Shown: positions 41,644 through 52,974, counted from the stretch's first letter. The stretch: DNA of 64,000 nucleotides from Sphaerulina vaccinii (GCA_022570795.1 JAKUDP010000004.1:1426001-1490000), one strand, 5' to 3'. The notes: generated by a model from the sequence alone, not told the origin. Program-made: numbers and translations.

Positions 41644-42820
41644 GTCTCAAATGAGCACGCTTTGGCATGTGAGGCAGAATAGGCAGCACTATATCATCTG
41701 ACATGTTCGTGAGACCTAATGTGGTCGTGGGGCTTGGGATGTACGGGCACTGATTGGTCGACTTGGGCTATGTCAGGAGCTAGGAAGGCTGATATCAGCT
41801 GTGCCCTACTTTAGCGAAGTGCATATCGCTTGCAAGAGGAAGTGCAGCGATGTACAATACCTAGCTACTATGGCTCGAAGTCTAAGGTGATGATGAGCAG
41901 AAGAAGAGCTGAAGCGCAAAGCCACATCGGAAGGTCTTGGCTCATGAGTTTTGAGTTCTGGCAGGCATCCTACATCTGACCTCACGACATTAACATCTTC
42001 AACCAACATTCACAAGCACTCTTCACAGTGCTGTCCCGAAGGGAGTCATGAGCTCAATCGAGCTTTTGATACGACTGAAGGTGTCTTCATCGATCAGGCT
42101 CGATGTATGGCCTACTGTTTACAGCAGCCTTGCACGAATGAATAAGGTGGAACACCTTAGTTACCTCTCAGACATGGTCGATACAAGACGCAGCATCTGC
42201 TCGACGTGAACTGGGAATGCCTCGAACCTGGGCCGCACATACATGCCTCTGAAATTGAGGCCTGGTTGGCAGCACAATGCCATGATCTCGAACCCTCGAT
42301 ATCGACAGACAACCTAAGACCGAATCGAGCACAGATCTGCTAATGATTGAGATCAGTCATCGAACTGACTCCCTCCTTCTTTGTATTGTGATCGAGGGAA
42401 TCAGAGACATGATGACGAAACGCTCTGCCAAGAAGTAGCTCGACCGCGAAACAGCCACGGGCTTATACAGGCCTCATGTGTACGCCGAGATTAGCATCGA
42501 ATGTGCCTATTGCTTATGTAGTGCCACGACCATCATCGATCGGGACTCAACGCCTAGCTACCAATCATGTTCGCGGTCAAAGGTCCCTATTGTTGAGCGA
42601 TACCAGGATCGAAACGTGGCTGCCAAGATCGAACAAGTGCTAGCTGTGGCCGAACAGATGCCTTGAAGACTACCTTAATAGTAGAGCAGAGACTACGTGT
42701 GCGGCCGCGCGCGGATCACTGCACACTTTCCATAAGTAGGCGCTGTACGTATACGAGTCCCAATCAACTCCAACGACTTTCTAGAACACTACGCTGATAG
42801 CTCGAGAAACATCCATCACA
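41644..42820. other. Intergenic, 1.2 kb
   Basis: A gene-poor stretch upstream of the secreted protein. A short Cys-containing frame near 42020-42145 has no ATG or signal peptide. Promoter sequences for both flanking genes are assumed here; none is recognisable. Confidence 0.45.
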
Positions 42821-43138
42821 ATGCAGCTTTACACAATGGTAACACTATTCGCCCTCATGGCCGGCGCTCTGGCGCAGTCCTGGGTAAGTTACGCTTGCTG
42901 TGATGCTGTTCACACTGACTGACACATATTAGAACTGTGATTTATCCGAGCAGAAATGTTATTATGGTAATGAACAAAGTGTACAATGCTCAGAGGTTAG
43001 TTGTCCGGCGATGGGCGAAGAAATACATACATATACTTACACCTGCTGCAGGACCGGAAATGCGAGAAACAGGGAAATGGGTGCACGCCAATGGATCCAG
43101 ACAAGAACGGAAGATGGGACTATGCAAACTGTTCTTGA
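42821..43138 (+). CDS. Small secreted six-cysteine protein (70 residues)
   Basis: Three tiny exons (42821-42883, 42933-42995 and 43052-43138) are separated by 49- and 56-bp introns with GTAAGT/TTAG and GTTAG/GCAG ends, all phase 0, so it is easily missed by ORF callers. Residues 1-18 are a clear signal peptide (QLYTMVTLFALMAGALA). The mature part of about 52 residues has six cysteines, C-X6-C-X9-C-X5-C-X6-C-X15-C, ending one residue before the stop, which suits three disulfides. No family is recognised. Size, signal, Cys pattern and gene-poor setting resemble candidate effectors or antimicrobial-type peptides of plant-associated fungi; that is inference. It converges on a second secreted-protein gene. 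Confidence 0.75.
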
Positions 43139-43278
43139 GCATATAGTATCAAGCGAGTGCATGCCATCATGTCCATGTCAATGCTTCACAATGTTGATCC
43201 TCTGCTATGCCTCCGCGCCATCACTCACGATATCCAACTCCTCGCAGGGCAGCATGATGATAGCCCTGGAAGCACCTC

Positions 43279-43707
43279 CTAATCCATCATAATACTAAGC
43301 ACATTCTCGAACTGATCGCTCACATTGATGTTCACAGCAACACAGTTATCACCTCCAACGAGGTTAGTCGACAATCCAGTACATCCAGCCTTCGAATATG
43401 CCCAGACTTGACTCAATGGTCCTAGGCCCCTGTGCGCCGAAGTCAGTCGGCTATCAGCTTTTACGTTACGTGATACTTACCAGTAGAACGACACAGTAGT
43501 CGGATCAATATTGTAGCACTGTCTCGCAGGAGGAGAAGCATGATAGGTCGGAGTGTTGCCTCCACTGTTGTCCAAGCAGCTTGGGTTGGAGTACTGGTTG
43601 AGCTTCGAGGCGGCGCGGGTGTTGAGAGTCATTGGCTCAGGGTTGGGCAAGGCCATGGTCGATGTCACGATGGCGAGGGTGGAGGTGATAGTGGTGAAGG
43701 CGTGCAT
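43279..43707 (-). CDS. Small secreted four-cysteine protein (125 residues)
   Basis: Two exons, 43481-43707 and 43279-43429, with a 51-bp intron (GTAAGT...GCACAG). The signal peptide is HAFTTITSTLAIVTSTMA, followed by a propeptide-like LPNPEPMTLNTR. The mature region has four cysteines (SCLDNSGG, RQCYNIDP, AGCTGLST, DNCVAVNI), probably two disulfides, and a sequon (NVS). Near the end, FENVLSIMMD is hydrophobic. This architecture is frequent among uncharacterised fungal extracellular proteins. It is convergent with the six-Cys gene, with 140 bp between the stops. No enzyme motif is present. Confidence 0.75.
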
Positions 43708-44364
43708 GGTTGCTGTGGTGGGAAGTATGAGCTCTAGTTTGAAGTATGGTGGAAGGTGGTGCTCTTGGTGCTGAAGTGATTCTGGTTGTTGCCGGGAAAC
43801 TTGAGAACTTTATATGCTCTGGACGGCCTTCGTGGCTGCCTGCTTCAGAATACTACTGTTGAGACGTGAGACCTTCTGGTGTTCAGCTGAGGCTGGCTAC
43901 GAAGTTTGTCCATTCGAATGCCTACATTGGGTGAAGGAAGCGATCCACCTCTGTTAATACTATATTCGTGGTAGTCCTCTGTAGCATTCTACTTGTCCAG
44001 CATTGTTACACTGTTCAGTTTAGAGGCTATGACGCTTCCTGTGCGACACTAAATTGACGTAGGACTCGTCTGCGCATCGATTCACATCCACTTCGTATGC
44101 ACTAAGAAATCCGCCCTTGTTCTGCCAGCTCAGCTGAGGCTGAGCTGCTCCATATGATGCACATTTGTGTTCCATATATCCGTTCACTGAAGGCAGAGCA
44201 TCGCATTTCAATGGTCACCCAGTCGGGAATAGCTATACAAACCACAGTGGATCGAAATCGCTCATGGTGTCTGCTGAAGAGGGTGTCTCGGAGGCGTGTG
44301 CGGGCATAGAACGTATTCTGTTCGCCCCTTTCGAGAAGAAGAGAGATCACCAGCCACGAGGGCT
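43708..44364. other. Intergenic
   Basis: 657 bp containing the promoter of the four-Cys gene (43708 onward) and the 3' flank of the Zn2Cys6 gene. Short frames only. Confidence 0.45.
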
Positions 44365-46994
44365 CTAGGCTCCATTGCCTTGGCTGTTGGGATACGTGGG
44401 ATTGTATCGACCTCGAGGTAAGCCACTCAAATTTGGCATCGTACTTGGCACACCATTGGGAACCTCCCACCTGGACCAATCTACCTCTGTAGGCATCCCA
44501 TTCAAGAACTCCAAGTGCGCCATCTCGCCCGTCAAGAGTCCAGGTACGCCTGCGATGTTTGTATATTGTGGAAACCCTTGTGGCGGGAGCGTCCATCCTT
44601 GCGCCGTGTTAGGAGACGGAGGTAGTGGTACGGCGTGAGGTGGCACCATCATAGACGCTGAGGGCGCTTGCTCGTGTGCGAGGTGTCCTGGCCACATCTG
44701 TGTCTGTGGAGGCGCCATAACATACTCGGGTGGGGGCACTTGTTGATGTGTTGAAGAGTGGAAGCCATTGTCGGAGCCTGCAAGGCTGGATCTCCGGCTG
44801 CTCTCCTGCACGATGGGTGGCGGTGGCATCGTTTTTGTGCTGTTACTGCGACTCATCTGTCTCCGCTTAGCTGCGCCTCTGTTTGCATCAAGATCGACGC
44901 TGCCCCTTCGCGTAGTGACAGGTCCTGTCGTGGGAGATATGGGCCCGCCGCGCAATTCGATCATGACCGCATTGAGCACCGCTGCCATACGTTCCGCGGG
45001 CTGATAGGCATGAGTCATATCCTGGAGTGCAGCATGAAGTACCTCGAGATACTGCAAGTTGTTGTTGCGCTCTGCAGCATCCGGCATGTACGCAAGTGCT
45101 GCTATGAGGGCAGTGGCCGCAGTTCCAGCGTGCTGCATACCGACACAGAAGATTTGTTTCCCATCGAATCGCTGTCTGTGCTGCCAGAATATGCGGGTCA
45201 TTGCCACTGCTGACTTTGTGCAAATTGCTCGACTAGCTTGTGAAAAATGCCTATCCAGTGCGTTGGATTCCTCTTCTTGGTCCAGGTTGCTAGTATCATC
45301 ATATCGCGCGAATGGTCGGTGGAGCAATATTAGTATGCCATGGTACTGCTGATGTAGCAGATAGAAGGACAGTGGCGCGTTCTGCTTGTTCTCCTCCGTG
45401 TAACGTAGCTCTGGGGATAATCGAGCCGACCAGTTGTGTAGTTCACGATCGAGTGCTGCCATCTTGAAGTACGCCGATTGCTCTGGGCTTTGAGCCGTGT
45501 CATGTTGTTGGCGGAACTCGCTCTCCTCGACGATCTTGCCAGCGATCTCCATGAGCTCAATGAGGGCCTCGTAGATCTTGGTGTTCAAGCTCTGTGCGAC
45601 ACCGGCGGGCATACACGTCCCGAGTCGCTCGAACTGATCGGTGAGCGAGTATACCTCAAGATCGCGGCTCTTCATTGCGAGTGGACGACCCAGGAAGAGC
45701 GACCAATATCGATCGTAGATCACGCACGCCCACAGAGTCATTCTTCTGACATCCATCTCCCGTTGCGGTAGCCCAGCATTTCTGCTGTCAAGCTGTAATC
45801 CAAGGTCATAGCACAACCGCATTGCCATGCCGGCGTACATCCAGCCCACATTATCACGACCCACACCAACTTCGGCATCCCCAAGTATCAAAAGTGCGGC
45901 AATTGAAGGGATACCTCCGGGTCGTTCAAGCTCAAGGTCTAGCATGTACTTTGCCTCGCGATGTAGGAAGCTCTCTCGATTTGGCAGTGCTATCCGTTGC
46001 ATGTCCAGCCTGGACTTGTCCGAGAAACGGAACCCCATAGCCAGGATACAGACATGGAGGAAACCTGAGTAGTACTGCACCTTTCCTTCTCGGCGATCCT
46101 CGTTGAAGGCGCTCTGGTGGACCACGTGCAGAACAGAATTGTAGTGCTGCCAGAACAAATCCATAAGGTAATCATGAGTCTCGGTGGACAGGGTGCGGAT
46201 ACACTTCTCGGCTCGCCGGGCTTGCTCAATGCCCTCGCTTGGATTAACATCATCAGCATTGTCGAGTTCTGAGTAAATATGGCAGTTCACTGTACCACCG
46301 TAGAAGCGGAGGCGCCCAGACAATTGATCGAAGGATAAGTGACCTCGAGTGGACAGTAACTTGCTGACCAGGCCTTCCTTCTTGTCAGCTGGAGTCCCAA
46401 TATGACTATTCTGTTGGCTGTTATTTCCAGTGCTGGAAGTGGAGCCTTCCCGGTGGCCATCGTGGAAACTTTGAGGACTGGTATTCTCCACCTTAGGCGC
46501 CTTATGAGGAAAATATATCTGTGGCCGTACGGGGGAGTCCTCGCCATCGGTATGCAGATTGCCTCTCGTAGTCTTGGCTGGGTACTGCACGGGTGGAAGT
46601 TCTGTACCCTTCTCCTTGAGCATGGATTCCAGCAGCGAGACACGCTCAGTGAGTGCGGACATGTAAGCACGAGATATCGGCCGTCGTCGTTCGTCGTCAT
46701 TCTTTATGACACAAGCCGTTGAGGAACGTCTGCATTGCACGCATTCATGATCGCCTGGCGGCACGACGCACTATGCATCTCGATTCAGTAATGCTTGAAG
46801 AGGAGGAGCGGACGACTCACTCGGATGCGACGTTCGCGACATGTTGCACAGGCAACGGAAGCTCGATGCCGACTCTTTTGGCGTTTCGAGCTGCTGCCAT
46901 CCGCTCCAGGGTCTGGTTTGTATGAAAGCTCCTGATCGTAGGTGCTTGAGACAGGCTGCTGGGTCTCTTGTTGCTGTCGTGTCAAGTTCTGCAT
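44365..46994 (-). CDS. Zn2Cys6 fungal transcription factor
   Basis: Two exons, 46821-46994 and 44365-46770, with a 50-bp intron; 859 residues from ATG 46994. The intron interrupts the binuclear cluster between its second and third cysteines' neighbourhood; splicing joins ACATCRERRIR to CVVPPGDHECVQC, giving C-X2-C-X6-C-X8-C-X2-C-X6-C at about residues 50-80. A basic linker and coiled coil follow (MSALTERVSLLESMLKEKG). The fungal_trans middle region contains MAMRLCYDLGLQLDSR and MTLWACVIYDRYWSLFLGRP. The tail is Pro-rich. Nuclear DNA-binding regulator; targets unknown. It neighbours two secreted-protein genes, but co-regulation is only a guess. Confidence 0.92.
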
Positions 46995-48486
46995 ACCTGG
47001 TTTATGCCTAACGCCGTAAAGCACAAAGACAAGGACGAATCGTAAGAGGTCGGCGTATATGGGGCGGCAATCGACTGCCTTTTGCTAGACACAAATTGTC
47101 CATGCCCGCATATGTGATCGTGATCGCCGGCGTGATTCCCTCTACTAGCCCAGACCCTGCACGATCATGCACAAGGCATGAGGATTCGGGCACGACTCAA
47201 GAGGCCAGTAGGTTTACCAAGCCTTTGCGGGGCGTTAGAGGCTTGCCTAGCCCTTCGCAGACTGGTCGAGATAACCCGAAGGTTTCTGCTATGGCATTCT
47301 GGAAGGTGTAAGTAAGTCTTGGGAGCCGGAGCATTCGATATCACAATGCTTCTCGTATGCCTGTACGACGCATTGATCGCCTGAACATTGTCCAGAACAA
47401 TCGTTGTCGTTCACGTCTGCTGTCAGAAGGGCCAGTGTGAACCTGGAAAGAAAGTGCCCAGTTGGCGCGACGCTAAACGAGGCAAGAGCGGGTGGAGGAC
47501 GGCACACGGATACATTTCCCTGTTCCTCCGTTTCCACCACATCTGCTATCTCATCCTTCACGATGTCACAACATCTCTTTGATACCGTTATTTGCCGCAA
47601 TGTTACCTCATGGCTTGGTCGTTTGTACATGCCCAAGTACCGATATGCAGGTCAATTGACGCCGCAAGACTGGGCGTGGCGCTTCCACAGAGGGCTTCGG
47701 CGAGCCCGACAGCGACCTTCCCACAAGAGGCTTGCGAGTTTAGCCTAACGGGCCTATAATCCAGCGCGGAAACCTGGAGAATAGCAAGGCCAAGCGTTAC
47801 ATACGCAGAACAGGCTCCCTTCAGACTACACGTGCTGTCACCATCTTGTTGTTCGGCACCGATAGCTGTCTGGTCGACTTTGCATGATATCGTCCTTCAT
47901 GCCGTGCTCGGAGCTTGCGCCGCATCGAATGACAAGTCGCCAATCTTGAAAATCAGCAGCTCCACTCTGCATGGCCCACGATCTCGGAATGTTTGCACAG
48001 TTTGTACGATGAGAGCGCCCGATTGCTGGACCATAGGATTCGACTATGGACGCACGTCTTGCGCTTGCAGAAGTATCTGACCGGGTGTGACTCCTATGCA
48101 TGAGGCTGTCAAATCCATTGACGCTGTTCTTGAGTGACTCTCGACGAGCTGGGGCATTCATCCGCGATTTGTCTGCAAGAAATCTTTGCAGACTTGATGA
48201 GATCTTTGCATAGGTAGTTGATGTCGCATACACGGAGTCGTCCTCTCACATCGCTGTACAGATCACTCCAGGGAATGCCGGGCCGGTAGTCTTCGGAGCT
48301 TGCACCTTCATAAGAAAGAGGCTGAACCTTGAATTGCAAGGCTGGGACTTCACCTCCTGTGACCCTGGAGATGACTTCGCTATCACACCAGTCACCTGGA
48401 AGCAGCCTGCTTGCGATTGTCGATCGTCGTTTCCCCAAAGCACCATGAGCTTCCCACCAATGTCGGTAGTACTCCGTATCAGCGTA
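46995..48486. other. Gene-poor stretch with one Cys-rich coding-like segment
   Basis: No convincing gene is seen. On the minus strand, 47292-47421 encodes a compact five-Cys segment (DCSGQCSGDQC, EKHCDIEC) just downstream of a CAG acceptor. No signal-peptide exon could be connected. The rest is short overlapping frames. Confidence 0.35.
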
Positions 48487-48678
48487 CAGGTGATTTTATA
48501 CATTTGCTTAAGTTTGGCTGTGCGTGAGTCCGAGCGCAAGCCCAATTGCGTCTTTATAACGGTTGCCCGCACAAATCGGATCCCTAGGCAGCTTGACACT
48601 GGCCAGATGGAGGTCAAAGATTTATAATCCCTTAGCCGCCGTCGAACTGCCAGCTAAGCAAATGTATAAAATCACCTG
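48487..48678. mobile_element. MITE, Tc1/mariner type, 192 bp
   Basis: Perfect 24-bp terminal inverted repeats (48487-48510 and 48655-48678; left end CAGGTGATTTTATACA) bound a 144-bp non-coding core. Each end is flanked by TA (48485-48486 and 48679-48680), the target duplication of Tc1/mariner/pogo transposases. There is no transposase inside, so this is a non-autonomous element. The perfect repeats suggest fairly recent mobility. Confidence 0.8.
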
Positions 48679-49189
48679 TAGACAAGACTGCGCAGCCTGG
48701 CGACAGAAATACGCACGTAACATTTCACGCCACAGTCGAAGCCACATCCAAGACCACATCCTAAGGTAACATTGCAGGATGTCTATACAGAAGCGAGCCA
48801 CGCGAGCCACCTCGGATTCTGGCAATCTAGCACATAGCTGCCGGCAGAACCAGAATCTGATAGCGGAGGATCTCCACCAGGATGCAAGGCTGAACACTCC
48901 TGATCGTGCAACATAGACTAGCGACGAAGTGCTTGACTCGCACGTGTCGGCTTGGCTACCTCTTCTAGGCATGGCATCCATATATAGGATCACGGACGTC
49001 TCGGACTGCATCTGCCGTCATCTCTGCTGGTTAGCTAGATCCTACAGCCAGCGAACACGATCAGATAAGACGCGGAGGCCCATGTGTTGTGGATAACACA
49101 TACCTAATGCAGCTCTGAACGTCCTACCAGGGAACCCGCTGCCCGGTTCGAATGCTGCAGAGACAGAGCAACACGATGGCACAATCACA

Positions 49190-49620
49190 ACGTGACAAAT
49201 CCCAAAGTACGCACAGGCCAAGATCCTTTGCTCATACCACGCGTTCCCTGCGACGGATCAGATGTGTCGGACTCACTTTCAGCATCCGTTAGACGGAGAG
49301 ATGACTTCCGGTGACCCTTTGCCAACCATGCCAGGCTCACATGGACAAGCGGATCACATCTCCAGCTGCAAGGATAGTATAAGCACCGCGTGACAAATCT
49401 GGAGTCAGAAGAGAGACCTTGACCCATGGACGAGCAGATCCTGCAGATCCAATGCTGTACTCGCTGCTGATACCACGCAGTCCACGCCACGAGACAGCCG
49501 TGTCTGCTTCACTTCATCATTCGCTTAGACGAGTGGAAATAATCTGCTTGACCCGGACAGACCCATACAAGATGCCGTGCGATACGTTCAACGACCTTTG
49601 CCAATGATGCCAGGAAACAT
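49190..49620. repeat. Diverged direct repeats
   Basis: Two units share phrases in the same order. GTGACAAATC (49193; 49388), ATACCACGC (about 49236; about 49470), a CTTCA-rich stretch with a CGYTTAGACG-like word (about 49290; about 49525) and GACC(C)TTTGCCAA..ATGCCAGG (about 49315; about 49590). Spacing is about 195-275 bp, so both indels and substitutions have accumulated. Origin unknown; it could be a decayed transposon or duplicated segment. Confidence 0.45.
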
Positions 49621-49813
49621 GATCAGATAGAACTTAAGACGTTCAGATCCGTTTCGAATACCAGATACTCTTCTGAGTATGATACAAAAAGCAGAACCCG
49701 CTAATTCATACTTCGTAATACTCCAGTACCCCAAGCACAAGAACGCCTACACTATACAGTGCCCAACAATTCGCTTTCCTACACGCTCAAACCAGGAGAG
49801 AAGCAGCGAACAT

Positions 49814-51955
49814 CTAATCATGTCCACCACTACCAGTCCTGCTGCTAGCACCCATCTTCTCAATCCTCGACATCATCCCACCCTTCGCAATACCACTCGC
49901 AGGTCTTCCAATTCCTGGACCACCAATCCTGCTGCCCAATCCACCTCCAGGTGCTCTTAGGCCACTGGACATTGCAGAAGCAGGTCTACTGACACTCTTC
50001 CTGAACTCTTCCACAACAGAAACATCAACTTTACTTCCCTGCTCGGATTGCAATAACAGCATCTCATCGACGGCAGCGACCAGATCACCTTTCTCGATTC
50101 GTTCCTGCTGCAGTTCCCGCTCAAGCTGTTCTTGATGTTGCCTAGAAGATTGGAACTCCGCTTCCAGCCTCGCGAACTGTGCACGCTGTTCTTCGATTTG
50201 AAACTTTAGCTCTGCTTCAGCTTCACCAGAGAAAGTCGCATCTGCGACAGGACCGGAGAAAGTTGCATCTTTTGCTGCGAGGAGATCGGAATTCTCCTTT
50301 TCGAGATCGTGCAGACGAGCTTGGAGTTCTGCACATTTCTTCTCTCCACGAGCTTCGTAGCTCTTCTTGAGGGTTGCGACCTTACGTTCATGTTTCTCCT
50401 TGTATACGGAGTGGAGTTCACGCGAAACGGCTTCGATCTTGGAATCGATTTGTGCTGCGACCAGGCGTTGGACTTGCTCTTCCATTGCCGCCGGGTCGAC
50501 TTCGCCATTCGCTCCAGTTGCAGCTCTTGCAGCCAGGGCTTCTGCGAGACGCTCCTCAGCCTTGACAGCTCTGGCTTCTGCATCCTCACTTCTTCGCTCG
50601 TAGTCTTCCACTTTTCGCAGAAGTTCTTCCTTCTCTGCTTCGGACTTCATGACCTCCTCTTTGACTTCTTGCAACAAGTGCTCCACTTCCTGACCACGCT
50701 TCTCCCAGCCTGCCTTCTGCTCCTCGGCGTAGTCGCATCTGTTCTTCTCTTCTCGTAGACTTTCTTGTGCTTCACCGACTCGTCGCTCTGCGTCTCCTAC
50801 TGCACGCTTCAGACTTTCGACCTCTGCTTCACGACCGCTGAGTGTGGCCTTCAGAGATGAGATTTGTGAAAGGTATGATGACTTGAGAGATTCAAGCTCT
50901 CGCACAGTAATGGTGGGAACAGATCGTGGAGTCGGCGCCGGTGGGAGTTCGAAGTCGAGCAGATTCATGATATTACTCTGCTTGGCTGGTGTAGCATAGC
51001 TCTGGCGGGTCGTCTTGTGTGGAGATCGCTGACTGTTCATGAACTTTAGCAAGTCCGGCTGCGTAGATGACTTGGCTGGTGAGGTGTGTCGGCTGTAACC
51101 GCCCACGTTGTCCATCTGTTGTGTGAAGTCAATCAAGAAGGTAGTACCATCCTGACTCGTGGAATTGGCTTTCGCTCGTCGTGGTGTGGGTGAGGGGGAT
51201 CGGGAAGGTGAAGGTCGTTTTCGTGATGTGCGAGGTGTGGCGTCGACTGTCTTTCCAGGTGTTCGTAGTGCATCGCCTCGCTTAGTAGGACTCCGACCCA
51301 TCTTTGCCCATGTAGTCATATCAGGTATTTCAGAAAAGGCGCTGAAGCAGGTATCGTCAATGCCAGAGTTCTCCTCGACATGTGTGTATTTTTGGGTCGT
51401 GCGAACTTCGAAACTGTCTCCGGAAGATCGCGTTGTTGTGCGCGTCAGCTCAGACTCGAAGGAATTCTTTCGCGCTGACGCTGTTACTCGTGGTGTTTGT
51501 TCATTGGCTGCGCTTCGAGAGGGCTTCAACGGGGACCGTCTAGGAGTCTGCGCTTTGCGTGTCGATGGCGGAGGAGGCATGAGATCAGAGTCTGCGCTGC
51601 CTCTGCGCGCATCATTGACACTGCCATTGCGAGCGCGAGACATCGGAGGCGACTCTGGCAAAGCCTTGCATTCTGGCGGCGTCGCTGGTCTGGCAATCTT
51701 TTGTGTTGTGTTGTTGCTTTGAGGTAAGTTCTCCTTATCATCCATGCAGTCATCGAAGTTTGGCTTTCTCGGTGACGCGAAGATGTCCATTGTATGCTGT
51801 TGTTGCTCTTCGTTCTTGTCGTTAAGTGGCGCGTCCCATGTTTTGCTAACAAGTCTGCTCTCTGCTTCAGTGCAGAACGGCGAGCTTGGTTCGTGATGAT
51901 TGAAGAGTGTGCTTTCGTCCACGCGGGGCTGCAGTTGAGCCGATGGCGAGTCCAT
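49814..51955 (-). CDS. Coiled-coil protein, probable spindle-pole-body Cut12-like
   Basis: Single exon, 713 residues. The N-terminal 300 residues are disordered with SP/TP sites (SPSRSPSPTPRRAK, SRHTSPAKS), suggesting cell-cycle kinase targets. A short conserved-looking entry motif (IMNLLDFELPPAPTPRSVPT) precedes a long coiled coil from about 355 to 640 (ITVRELESLKSSYLSQISSL onwards, heptads rich in Glu/Lys/Arg). The C-terminus is Gly/Arg/Ser-rich (SRIGGPGIGRPASG). From memory this layout matches fungal spindle-pole-body formation proteins with a Cut12-type domain; that is a family impression, not a computed match. Other coiled-coil scaffolds are possible. Confidence 0.6.
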   Translation of the reverse strand: MDSPSAQLQPRVDESTLFNHHEPSSPFCTEAESRLVSKTWDAPLNDKNEEQQQHTMDIFASPRKPNFDDCMDDKENLPQSNNTTQKIARPATPPECKALPESPPMSRARNGSVNDARRGSADSDLMPPPPSTRKAQTPRRSPLKPSRSAANEQTPRVTASARKNSFESELTRTTTRSSGDSFEVRTTQKYTHVEENSGIDDTCFSAFSEIPDMTTWAKMGRSPTKRGDALRTPGKTVDATPRTSRKRPSPSRSPSPTPRRAKANSTSQDGTTFLIDFTQQMDNVGGYSRHTSPAKSSTQPDLLKFMNSQRSPHKTTRQSYATPAKQSNIMNLLDFELPPAPTPRSVPTITVRELESLKSSYLSQISSLKATLSGREAEVESLKRAVGDAERRVGEAQESLREEKNRCDYAEEQKAGWEKRGQEVEHLLQEVKEEVMKSEAEKEELLRKVEDYERRSEDAEARAVKAEERLAEALAARAATGANGEVDPAAMEEQVQRLVAAQIDSKIEAVSRELHSVYKEKHERKVATLKKSYEARGEKKCAELQARLHDLEKENSDLLAAKDATFSGPVADATFSGEAEAELKFQIEEQRAQFARLEAEFQSSRQHQEQLERELQQERIEKGDLVAAVDEMLLLQSEQGSKVDVSVVEEFRKSVSRPASAMSSGLRAPGGGLGSRIGGPGIGRPASGIAKGGMMSRIEKMGASSRTGSGGHD

Positions 51956-52410
51956 TATGCTCGCATATACTGCTCTAATTCGATCGTGTGGAATGTGAAT
52001 ATGGCCTTCTTGGTAGGGGTGTGTCTAGCTCCAACGAAGTTCAACGTGAAGGAAACAAACGTCTGACTAAGCATTGGGTTGACATGGCAACCACGCCTGC
52101 ACCCTGGTCATCTTTCTCCACCTTCGAACGACCTCCTTGCAGACGCGACTTGGATATTTGAAGTGCTTAAAGTGTGCGCAGAAGAGACGTGAAGCTGTAC
52201 TCATGGGATGAAAGCCTAGAGGATATACATGATGACGACCTGGACCTGGCCTGCGATGCGCTCCCACGTTAATATGCAGCAACCGAGCCCTCGGCTAACC
52301 AGACAAGCCTACAGTGCACGAAGACATGGACGATAACAGCAAGAAACCATCGACCTGGGACTGCTGGTCAAGAGGACGAGACTCATATTTTCTATCTTTC
52401 AGGCTTTGCT
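51956..52410. other. Intergenic
   Basis: Promoter of the coiled-coil gene and 3' flank of the zinc-finger-like gene. No supported ORF. Confidence 0.4.
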
Positions 52411-52974
52411 TTAGCTGCTCTTCTTGTTTCTCGGGACATCTGCGTTGCTCGAATCCACTTGTCTTGGTGCTCGGACATCACTCTCTTCTTCACTGCTTGA
52501 GTCCCTCTTGATACTTGCCCAGGAGCCATCGGCCTTAACGGGACCTTCCAGATGTGCTTCGAAATCGATCCGGCCGTCAAACTCCTGTCCGCACTTTTCG
52601 CAGACCCAGATGTCCTTATTTGAAAGAGCTGCAGCACTAGAGCTCTCCTGACGAGCACTGCCCTCTGCTTGATTGCTCTGACCCACAACTGGACGTCGAA
52701 TGCTGCTCGGGCCCCTTCTGATATTCCTGCAGATTCCTGGATTCGCGACGCGATCTTGCTGGTGAGATGCTAGATCATTGGGCGGATTAGGACCCATAGG
52801 TGCTGGGCAGTCCGGGCACCTGATGACACTTGGCCTGCTTAATTCTGGCGTTGAAGCTCGCTCGGGACAGCCTCCGGCCCTTCTGCGATCTAGTTCGTGT
52901 AATCTCAATTCGGATTCAGTTCGATCGTTGAAGTGTGCACAAAACGAGCAGGTATATCTTTTTGCCCTGTCCAT
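52411..52974 (-). CDS. Small protein with three zinc-finger-like CxxC motifs
   Basis: Single exon, 187 residues. Three CxxC units are spaced through the protein: YTCSFCAHFNDRTESELRLH (residues 8-27), IRCPDCPAPMGPN...ASHQ and WVCEKCGQEFDGRIDFEAHL. The first and third are followed by a His at C2H2-like distance; the middle one is incomplete. Between them are Arg/Ser/Gln-rich linkers, and the C-terminus is acidic/basic (SSSEEESD). It is probably nucleic-acid- or protein-binding; no named family. No intron. Confidence 0.6.
   Translation of the reverse strand: MDRAKRYTCSFCAHFNDRTESELRLHELDRRRAGGCPERASTPELSRPSVIRCPDCPAPMGPNPPNDLASHQQDRVANPGICRNIRRGPSSIRRPVVGQSNQAEGSARQESSSAAALSNKDIWVCEKCGQEFDGRIDFEAHLEGPVKADGSWASIKRDSSSEEESDVRAPRQVDSSNADVPRNKKSS

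Noticed and set aside
41951..42145. Cys-containing ORF upstream of the secreted-protein pair
   Set aside because: No ATG, no signal peptide and no splice site linking it to one.
42180..42320. tRNA-like CTCGAACC words
   Set aside because: No paired acceptor, D or anticodon stems could be drawn.
50309..50758. Plus-strand ORFs opposite the coiled-coil gene
   Set aside because: Leu/Phe/Cys-rich complements of Glu/Lys coiled-coil codons.
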